Shown here: piece after piece, positions 1 through 6,127 of the stretch
How positions within the stretch are numbered: position 1 is the stretch's first letter
Layout of the letters: every line of letters begins with the position of its first letter
Source of the DNA: Candidatus Woesearchaeota archaeon
Lineage (GTDB): Archaea; Nanobdellota; Nanobdellia; Woesearchaeales; JAHWHD01
Reading direction: 5' to 3'
Assembly: GCA_019323525.1 (NCBI GenBank)
Contig: JAHWHD010000029.1
Coordinates: 1 to 13,387, forward strand
DNA length: 13,387 nucleotides
Made by a program: the position numbers and the translations under genes
Notes under the pieces: generated by a model
What the model was told of the DNA's origin: nothing
The model's input: the letters and a program-made list of their open reading frames with translations, nothing else
The model's database searches: none

Positions 1-111
1 CCAATCGTCATCAGGAAACTCTTCTTCTTCATCTGCCATAGTAACAGCAGCATTGAACACAAAAGCAACTACCAAAACCATTACCAAGATCCAGACCATT
101 ACTTTTTTCAT
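1..111 (-). CDS. N-terminal part of a secreted or membrane-anchored acidic protein (cut by window edge)
   Basis: Only the first 37 codons are inside the window; the frame is open to base 1. The translation begins MKKVMVWILVMVLVVAFVFN, a two-lysine N-terminus followed by about 18 hydrophobic residues, which is a signal peptide or membrane anchor. It is followed by an acidic stretch (A-D-E-E-E-E-F-P-D-D-D-W). The ATG overlaps the TGA of the upstream gene as ATGA, so translation is probably coupled, and AGGAG lies at 123-129 about 11 bases ahead of the start. It is the fourth gene of the surface operon that begins at 6040. The mature protein is outside the window, so no function can be given. 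I am confident that it is a real gene because of the coupling, the signal segment and the shared orientation. Confidence 0.75.
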   Translation of the reverse strand, partial: MKKVMVWILVMVLVVAFVFNAAVTMADEEEEFPDDDW

Positions 112-641
112 CTTAGACTAAACTCTCCTGTAGCTGTCAATATCGTGCTTGATATATCTTCGACAAACACAAAATCGATATAATAATCTCCTGGTTCCAG
201 GTCAGCAGTACTGTACTCAGCTGCAAACCTTAACACTTCAGCAGTTTCTGCAAAATCATTGACCTCTGTAACCTTTCCTGTTAATGGCTCATAAACCTGC
301 CCGTCAGGCCCATAAGTTATCATGCCCATTGTTGCTGAAATCAGATACCCTTCAGGCTGTTTATATTCAGGATAATCTGCAAGCTCTGCATATACCCATA
401 AACTCTCTCCTTTAACAAAATCAGATTTAGGAGTATAGACAAAATTATCATCTATACTTCCTGCAAAATCTACTTTGTTAACCCTGAACCCTTCGACAAC
501 AACCTCTTCTGCAGGCTGTCTAAAATATATGACAAGCGCTACAACTATTAATATAACTATTATAATGCCTATGAAAAACATCAACCTTCTTCTCCTGTAC
601 ACGTTCTCAGGTAAAGGCATCCCTTGAAATTGATTAGCCAT
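108..641 (-). CDS. Single-pass membrane protein with extracytoplasmic beta-sandwich-like domain
   Basis: 177 residues. Residues 1-19 are a short cytoplasmic tail ending in four arginines (16-19), residues 20-40 are one transmembrane helix, and 45-177 form a domain with no cysteine, rich in short alternating beta-type segments. The positive-inside rule puts this domain outside the cell. The segment from about 70 to 165 (a K-G-E-S-L-W-V-Y-A-E stretch, then L-E-P-G-D-Y-Y-I-D-F-V-F) reads like an Ig-like beta-sandwich. The end of the helix and what follows, VIYFRQPAEEVVVE, closely resembles the same place in the 699-residue pilin-like protein of this operon. The ATG is 3 bp after the stop of the 1099-residue gene, and GAGGT at 649-653, seven bases upstream, lies inside that gene's last codons. 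Its end overlaps the next start as ATGA. I do not recognise a named family; a structural or assembly partner of the two large surface proteins is inference. Confidence 0.8.
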   Translation of the reverse strand: MANQFQGMPLPENVYRRRRLMFFIGIIIVILIVVALVIYFRQPAEEVVVEGFRVNKVDFAGSIDDNFVYTPKSDFVKGESLWVYAELADYPEYKQPEGYLISATMGMITYGPDGQVYEPLTGKVTEVNDFAETAEVLRFAAEYSTADLEPGDYYIDFVFVEDISSTILTATGEFSLR

Positions 642-644
642 TAT

Positions 645-3600
645 CTATACCTCATCCAAGATACTGCAGACACTGTCATCCACTTTCCATGCAGATTTGT
701 CTTTGTACTTCTTAAGGTCCTCAGTCATCTTCTTGATAGCTTTAGGCAGTATTAATAAGCCGCACACAACCCTAAAACCTGCATTTGTTTTATTCGGCGT
801 CTTGCAAGGGTTCTGAAGCTTCTGCATTGCAATTCCCATTATAGTGCTCAAAGGATGCGAAAGTGCAAAATTAAGCTGTTTGAACGCATCCTGTAACGAT
901 TTTGCAAACGGAATCACGCTGAACAGTTCGCCCCATATATACTTACATGTTGCATAATCCTTTTGATACTCGCACAATGAGATTGGAGTTCCAGCCGGAA
1001 CCCTTTTCTTAAGACAATAAATATATTCACACTTAACCTTCCTTAACTCCCTTAATTTTTTCAAAATTCCTGGTATGCATAATGTGGCAATGCTCAACGC
1101 CAAACTATCTTTAGGATCATTTGGATATTTCTTGATCCTTCCAAAGAATCCCATATCAGCGCTTTGCCTTGCATTCTCATAGAACCATTCACCTGGCCCT
1201 GATACATCTTTTACTGTCACGCCGCGCTGTGTTCCTACAGGTTTAGCATTAGGTTTTGTCTGAAGAAAACCGTCTTTCTTTAAAGGGAATCCTCGAGAAT
1301 CCTTTAACACATCATCAGAATTCCACATCTTTGTTGTGGTTTCTTTTGGTGTAACCTTTGAAAAACTTCCTCCAAGCTCGCATGAAAGGAAAGCACACGC
1401 TTTATACATTGCACCAATGAAGCCTCGCTTACCATCTAGACCTGAAAACGAGATTATACTTTTCCTAGCACCAATTTGCTTCTTATCCGCAAGAACCTTT
1501 CCTTTCGGACCTGCAGCCCTTGCACCGTCAAAGAACACGTGTACCTTATCAAATATATCTTTTACCATGGTAATTAGTTTTGCTACTTTACATATCATAT
1601 CCAGAGTATCCATTATCTTTGTCAAACTCTTGAACAACCCATTATCTGATATCCTCATGACAAGATCATTCTTCTCATCCTCAATCTTTGCGTTCAGGTC
1701 ACTCTCAAGAACCAATCCAGAATCATAGAACGGAACATTAAGAGTTACGTTCTCAAGCTCAGGAGCAGTCACGACCTTGTTCCTTACAATAGATGTTATC
1801 TTAAACCTGCACTGAAAATTGTACTCAATCTTTTTCGTATCTACCTGGTGCGGTTTAAGTATCAGGTTAAGCCAAGGAGATTCAGCTCCTTGTATGATCC
1901 TCACATCATATATCTTGTCAGAGTCGCCTCCTTCGCAACCCTCCAGGTCAACCCTTAGAACCTTGACATCCTGGACATTTGTCTTCTCCATCACAAGTTT
2001 ATAGTATAGTCTCTGCGGAATCTTTGGTATAAGCACCCTGTCAAGCTTGCTAGGAGACGGAACACCTCCAGCAACTGTCCAGTAATTAGGCGGAGCTGTC
2101 TCTTGATACAACACATCAACAGAAGTAATGTTAACAGCTTCATTGCCTAGGTTATCTTTAAAGGTAAACTTGATACGCCTGTCAAACGCAGGCATCTCAG
2201 GAGTGACAGATTTTGCAATCCCAACATTATCCCATAGACATAAAGTTGTTCCCTCCTCAACAACAGCACACTCTCCCTGTTGTACTGGTAAATCTGTGAT
2301 CACCTCTGAAAAATCAGCATAACCTGTTACAGGGTTTATGTCTTTAATCTTTGCAGCAGCAGTCACAGGCCTTCCGCCTATCAATTTACCATGCACACCT
2401 ATTATCTCTGATATTGGAACAACCTGTATCTCATCTACGACAGGTTTTGTATTGTCAAAGAATAACAATGTAGTTTTAACACCTATTACAGAATTTTGCG
2501 CATCGTCCTTGCTGCCCTCGACAACATGCACACCATAGCTTGACCTGCCCAAGAATGAAGGGTCAACATCAACATCATTCCATACACATAACCATTCACT
2601 TCCTAGGTTAGTGCACTCATCAGCAAACACTCTCCTGTTAGCTGTGGCGCCGCCCTTTATCTCAGTCAAATCCAGTATCATACGTTTGCCTGCGCCAGTC
2701 CCTCCGAACAAGGAAAAGTTTTGGTTAAACCCTGACTCAATCTCTGTGATTCTTGCAATTACCTTGTTATCTTTCTCAGTTATGTAGCATTTATCATTAA
2801 TGCAGTTCTCGGTTCCAAGGAACGTTATCTCAGGAGCAGTATTGTCTATCAACAAGTCATTTGTAACTTCTTTAGACACAGTATATCCTGCCTTGTCAAT
2901 CACTGTAACATTTATCCTGGGCCTCTCAGAACCTAAAACTAAGTTTAAATCACTCCATCTACAAATATAACCGCCGCTCTCTTGTGTGCAAACAGCGTCT
3001 ACCCTGCTATAATCCTCAAGCTGGCTGAACGAGTTAAGCTCTCTTAGGTCAGCATAAGCTTGCGAGATGTTTTCCTCTGTAACACGCACACTGACCTCAG
3101 CTCCTGTGATTATCCTGTCAGGAGCTGTTGTAGATATGTAACCTAAAGTTTTTCCGCCCCTCAATATATTAAAGTTATCAGCAATACTAGGAGGTGTATG
3201 ATCTACAAATAAAGACTGAGAACTTTCAGTTCTCTGATTATTTACCATGTCAACCGCAGTCAATGTGATAGGCTGCATTCCTGTACCTGCGATATAGACT
3301 GATGTAGTTTTCTCAATACTACAATCTGACGTGTTGATAAGTTCAACCACTCTCGGCTCTGAATTAGGAAACTCAACCTTCATTATACCAGAACATTTTC
3401 CTGCACACTCAGACCTATCGCAAGCATTATCAGTAAGCTTATACCTGACAGAGAAATTCTCGCCTAGAGGCGTTACATCTAAAATCTCGATTGATGGAGC
3501 TATATCATCTGCATAGAACGTGGCTTGCGTAGAATCAACAGCTGTAGTTGTAGGACCTGGCGAAGTTGTAGAGTAAAGGCTTACCTTGAACGGATACTTT

Positions 3601-3944
3601 CCACCTTCAAAATCGCTAGTATCTATATACTTACATAGGTACTTGTTTGTCAAAGGAACCTTGACACAGTCCTGGTTAAAGCTTTCAATATCAGGATATG
3701 TTCCAATCTTAAGATTCTCTTTTGTAACAGGGGTCTGGTCAGAGAACTCAGCTACAAGCTGAAGTATTAGCTGGTCATTCGACGCTCTCCTGTACCCTTC
3801 TTTTGTTTCAGGGTAATAAACTCCGTCTAATCCATGAACTTTTAGACTTTCCTCACTGATAGCTGCGTATGCATCAGCAGTACAGATTGTTAAACTAATC
3901 ATAAGCACTGCCATCAGTATCGCTATCTTCTGTTTAGTTTTCAT
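645..3944 (-). CDS. Large secreted protein with tandem Ig-like repeats and cysteine-rich helical C-terminus
   Basis: 1099 residues. Residues 1-28 are a classical signal peptide (M-K-T-K-Q-K, hydrophobic core, cleavage probably after A-Y-A). Residues 30 to about 745 are beta-rich, with five Ig-repeat linkers of the D-x-T-x-P type near 147, 248, 367, 497 and 614. Several repeats carry a cysteine pair 9-11 residues apart, typically C-x8-10-C-x-W-x-D (93/104, 319/328, 444/453, 559/569), which suggests a disulfide-pinned hairpin. From about 750 the protein changes to amphipathic and hydrophobic helices, with cysteines at 850, 855, 956, 972, 977, 991 and 1000, the last five within 45 residues. The start is supported by GAGGT at 3954-3958, nine bases upstream, and by an ATGA overlap with the pilin-like gene before it. 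The role is probably a cell-surface adhesin or structural subunit; the C-terminal half matches no family that I can name. Gene reality is certain, function is inferred. Confidence 0.85.
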   Translation of the reverse strand: MKTKQKIAILMAVLMISLTICTADAYAAISEESLKVHGLDGVYYPETKEGYRRASNDQLILQLVAEFSDQTPVTKENLKIGTYPDIESFNQDCVKVPLTNKYLCKYIDTSDFEGGKYPFKVSLYSTTSPGPTTTAVDSTQATFYADDIAPSIEILDVTPLGENFSVRYKLTDNACDRSECAGKCSGIMKVEFPNSEPRVVELINTSDCSIEKTTSVYIAGTGMQPITLTAVDMVNNQRTESSQSLFVDHTPPSIADNFNILRGGKTLGYISTTAPDRIITGAEVSVRVTEENISQAYADLRELNSFSQLEDYSRVDAVCTQESGGYICRWSDLNLVLGSERPRINVTVIDKAGYTVSKEVTNDLLIDNTAPEITFLGTENCINDKCYITEKDNKVIARITEIESGFNQNFSLFGGTGAGKRMILDLTEIKGGATANRRVFADECTNLGSEWLCVWNDVDVDPSFLGRSSYGVHVVEGSKDDAQNSVIGVKTTLLFFDNTKPVVDEIQVVPISEIIGVHGKLIGGRPVTAAAKIKDINPVTGYADFSEVITDLPVQQGECAVVEEGTTLCLWDNVGIAKSVTPEMPAFDRRIKFTFKDNLGNEAVNITSVDVLYQETAPPNYWTVAGGVPSPSKLDRVLIPKIPQRLYYKLVMEKTNVQDVKVLRVDLEGCEGGDSDKIYDVRIIQGAESPWLNLILKPHQVDTKKIEYNFQCRFKITSIVRNKVVTAPELENVTLNVPFYDSGLVLESDLNAKIEDEKNDLVMRISDNGLFKSLTKIMDTLDMICKVAKLITMVKDIFDKVHVFFDGARAAGPKGKVLADKKQIGARKSIISFSGLDGKRGFIGAMYKACAFLSCELGGSFSKVTPKETTTKMWNSDDVLKDSRGFPLKKDGFLQTKPNAKPVGTQRGVTVKDVSGPGEWFYENARQSADMGFFGRIKKYPNDPKDSLALSIATLCIPGILKKLRELRKVKCEYIYCLKKRVPAGTPISLCEYQKDYATCKYIWGELFSVIPFAKSLQDAFKQLNFALSHPLSTIMGIAMQKLQNPCKTPNKTNAGFRVVCGLLILPKAIKKMTEDLKKYKDKSAWKVDDSVCSILDEV
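649..653 (-). promoter_or_regulatory. Ribosome binding site GAGGT for the 177-residue membrane protein
   Basis: GAGGT on the minus strand lies 7 bases before the ATG at 641, within the Glu-Val codons that end the upstream gene. It matches the archaeal 16S anti-Shine-Dalgarno sequence. Confidence 0.65.
2094..3506 (-). repeat. Protein-level tandem Ig-like repeat region of the 1099-residue surface protein
   Basis: The encoded residues 147-617 contain recurring linkers (D-D-I-A-P, D-H-T-P-P, D-N-T-A-P, D-N-T-K-P, E-T-A-P-P) spaced about 100-130 residues apart, each opening a beta-rich unit. The middle units each hold a C...C-x-W motif. The DNA is not visibly repetitive, so the duplications are old or the units have diverged under selection. 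Confidence 0.65.
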
Positions 3945-6040
3945 TTGACGTTTACCTCAGGTTCAAGGTAGTTACGGTTTATTACAGATAACTGCTCAAA
4001 ATCAGCAATAAAATCCAGATCCTCATACATTTTTATGTCATCCTTATTAACGCCGATTGCATTGAATATTAGATATCCTGTCCTGTCAAGAGTGCTCGCC
4101 TCAAGTCTCCACCTTCTAGACATGCTATTCAGCTCAAGACCTCCTGACTGCCAGTTATCCATATTAATCTCAGGTATGTTTATTGTAGATTTCTTGAACA
4201 ATCCAGATTTAACACTTCTCGAACTCGCAGGAATGTTTAGAGGGGTATAATCAATCAACGCAATTTCAACATCATACTCGCCTGGATAAAGTTCAACAGT
4301 GCTGAAATATTCATCAGGATAGTCCTCTCCCCAGCCGCTCTGGTTACCTGAATAAGATGCAGATGTAATATACTCATTATCCCCTGTACCGCCTATCCTA
4401 GTAAATGTTATCAGTGCCTGTTCATTATATTCAAGAGGGATCTGCCAGTTATTGAAAGCCCAGTTCGGCTGTTTTCTATAATTCTTTTTAAGGATGATGA
4501 ACTTAACCTCTCTTGACTTTTGAAGTACAATCTCTATCTCCCCATCTTTATCAAGGTCAGTTGTGAAAGGTATATTTGTCTCTAGATAATCCGGATGTTC
4601 AACACTTAAAGACCCTATTGCTACAGGGAACTTCTCAGCTAACTCACCAGCTTCGCTCGTGATACCGATTGGACACTGGTCATCAGACATGAATGTGACA
4701 AATGCTCCAACTACAGGTACGCCTCTCTCATCTTTAACAGTTAGATTCACAACACCAGAATTCCTTTTATTCTCATCACAAAGCATGGACGCACCAGATA
4801 TTGACGAAAACTCTACAGGGTCAAAATCACTGTAAAGACAGACATTGTTCCTTATGTTTCCTTCGAGAGCAAACTTAAAACTATAACCCCTACCGCCAAG
4901 AGCTTCAGGGTCATTAACCTCTACCACTACTGGCCAGGACACATCATAACCTATGTTATACTTCTGCATTCCAAAGCCTAAGAATGGTATTGTATAACTG
5001 CTAGGCCTCACTACAGGCCCTTTACCTAGCGAGAGATAAATCGGCCAATCATTGATATAAGTGAAATACACATTATACTTCGGCGCGCTTATAGGAATTA
5101 TCATGTTAGAATATACTCTATTGATTATGTCACTGTTCTTTGTATCCTCAGAAACCATTATCTGATGGAAATTCCTTGACCCCTGAACTTGTAACATCTG
5201 CATATAACTCATCAACAAATCTTCTACTCTATACCTCACATCATCCTCAAACCATATAACCCCTTTATCGTCAAACTTCATGTCAGACATAGGAGGCAGA
5301 CTATTTTCATCAGCCCTTCCAAACGCTGTTAACAGTTCAAGAACATCGTGTTCAAGGAAACAGTATAGACCTTGAGAATTAGCTAACTCATTAGCAACCT
5401 CGTACATCTCAGGCAATGCAATATCAACGCTTGTTGTAAAAGAAGAGATATCAGTTGTAGTGTCTCCAATCTTGATCTCGATAGGATATTGTAGGTTAAA
5501 TCTAACATCTATCGGAGATATCACAGAACTTAACTGCATACCTCCGGTTGGAGTTACTTGATATTGTTCAAATGTCAGGAAATTATTCAAGCAATCTGCC
5601 ATGTTATCCACAACATACTGCTCAACCATGTTCTGTATAGAAGGTTCTCCCTGGCCTTTCCTAAGACTAGGCCTCTCTGTTGTAAAAGCGCAAGTCCCTC
5701 TGCAGGTATTAGAAGATGTAAGATAGTACCAGTACGGAACAAGTGAAGACGTGAACTCTATCCCGTTACCCTCTGTAGAATCCTCTGCATTATAGGTTAT
5801 CCCATGGGAACTAGGATTCACATACCCTCCTTGCTCACCTGCAAGCTCTAAAGCTCTTGTACCTAGCTGCTGCATACACTCTTCAACAAAAAGTTTGAGA
5901 GGGGCAACCTCTTCAGGCACAACTTCTTCTACTACAACAGGCTCGACAGCCTGCTGCCTGAAATAAATAACTGTCCCAACTGTGATTATTAGAACTATCC
6001 CTATAATAATGAATAATGTTATCTGACCTCTTTTATTCAA
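3941..6040 (-). CDS. Large type IV pilin-like surface protein with class III signal peptide
   Basis: 699 residues. The N-terminus MNKRGQITLFIIIGIVLIIT fits the archaeal prepilin/archaellin signal motif: basic residue, Gly5, then Gln6-Ile7 and a hydrophobic helix to about residue 26. A PibD/EppA-type peptidase would cut after Gly5, though none is encoded here. Residues 51-73 (F-V-E-E-C ... A-L-E-L-A-G-E-Q-G-G-Y-V) resemble a motif I recall from surface proteins of Woesearchaeota/Pacearchaeota. Residues 427-506 look like a carboxypeptidase-regulatory-like beta fold (V-K-D-E-R-G-V-P-V-V-G-A) and end in D495-x-D497-x-D499-G, a half EF-hand pattern that may bind calcium. Eight cysteines (55, 113, 117, 150, 227, 401, 421, 456) suggest extracellular disulfides. 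The start is TTG: an in-frame TAG sits directly before it and a GGGGTG site lies six bases upstream. It is first in the surface operon. At 699 residues it is far longer than an ordinary pilin, so it may be a tip or adhesin subunit (inference). Confidence 0.85.
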   Translation of the reverse strand: MNKRGQITLFIIIGIVLIITVGTVIYFRQQAVEPVVVEEVVPEEVAPLKLFVEECMQQLGTRALELAGEQGGYVNPSSHGITYNAEDSTEGNGIEFTSSLVPYWYYLTSSNTCRGTCAFTTERPSLRKGQGEPSIQNMVEQYVVDNMADCLNNFLTFEQYQVTPTGGMQLSSVISPIDVRFNLQYPIEIKIGDTTTDISSFTTSVDIALPEMYEVANELANSQGLYCFLEHDVLELLTAFGRADENSLPPMSDMKFDDKGVIWFEDDVRYRVEDLLMSYMQMLQVQGSRNFHQIMVSEDTKNSDIINRVYSNMIIPISAPKYNVYFTYINDWPIYLSLGKGPVVRPSSYTIPFLGFGMQKYNIGYDVSWPVVVEVNDPEALGGRGYSFKFALEGNIRNNVCLYSDFDPVEFSSISGASMLCDENKRNSGVVNLTVKDERGVPVVGAFVTFMSDDQCPIGITSEAGELAEKFPVAIGSLSVEHPDYLETNIPFTTDLDKDGEIEIVLQKSREVKFIILKKNYRKQPNWAFNNWQIPLEYNEQALITFTRIGGTGDNEYITSASYSGNQSGWGEDYPDEYFSTVELYPGEYDVEIALIDYTPLNIPASSRSVKSGLFKKSTINIPEINMDNWQSGGLELNSMSRRWRLEASTLDRTGYLIFNAIGVNKDDIKMYEDLDFIADFEQLSVINRNYLEPEVNVK
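3954..3958 (-). promoter_or_regulatory. Ribosome binding site GAGGT for the 1099-residue protein
   Basis: GAGGT on the minus strand lies 9 bases before the ATG at 3944 and is formed by Glu-Val codons near the end of the pilin-like gene. It fixes the start together with the ATGA overlap. Confidence 0.65.
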
Positions 6041-6046
6041 CTAATA

Positions 6047-6053
6047 CACCCCT
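6047..6053 (-). promoter_or_regulatory. Ribosome binding site AGGGGTG deciding the TTG start at 6040
   Basis: AGGGGTG on the minus strand differs from the archaeal AGGAGGTG by one base in its core and is followed by TATTAG and then TTG. The TAG is in frame directly before the TTG, so no earlier start is possible. Confidence 0.6.
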
Positions 6054-6079
6054 AAATTTATAAAGAAAAACCAACTTCT

Positions 6080-6089
6080 ATTTATAAAT
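6080..6089 (-). promoter_or_regulatory. TATA box of the surface operon
   Basis: ATTTATAAAT preceded by an A-rich BRE-like stretch (CCAAAC) on the minus strand. Counting about 25 bp puts transcription start near 6059, giving a leader of about 19 nt that would contain the ribosome binding site at 6047-6053. A second TATA-like CTTTATAAATTT at 6054-6065 would start transcription inside the gene and is less likely. Confidence 0.5.
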
Positions 6090-6101
6090 GTTTGGGTTTT
6101 T

Positions 6102-6119
6102 CCTATATAGTAATATAGG
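6102..6119 (-). other. Perfect 6-bp inverted repeat after metG, possible 3' end hairpin
   Basis: CCTATA and TATAGG flank a 6-base loop within the 87 bp gap between metG and the surface operon. On the minus strand no T run follows directly; a TTTTTCTTT stretch comes about 30 bp later, just ahead of the operon start. It could mark the end of the metG transcript or be a regulator site. The stem is AT-rich and weak. Confidence 0.25.
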
Positions 6120-6127
6120 CCAAGAAC

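Noticed and set aside
1336..1728. 130-codon plus-strand open frame opposite the 1099-residue gene
   Set aside because: Its translation has no domain-like order, no promoter or ribosome binding site, and lies within a strongly supported minus-strand gene; it is a shadow frame. The same holds for the plus-strand frames at 1819-5746.
2094..3506. DNA-level tandem repeats or CRISPR-like array in the Ig-repeat region
   Set aside because: Units are similar only at protein level and about 300-390 bp apart, with no identical short repeats.
6054..6065. Second TATA-like box CTTTATAAATTT before the surface operon
   Set aside because: A start 25 bp downstream would fall inside the coding sequence and remove the ribosome binding site and TTG.
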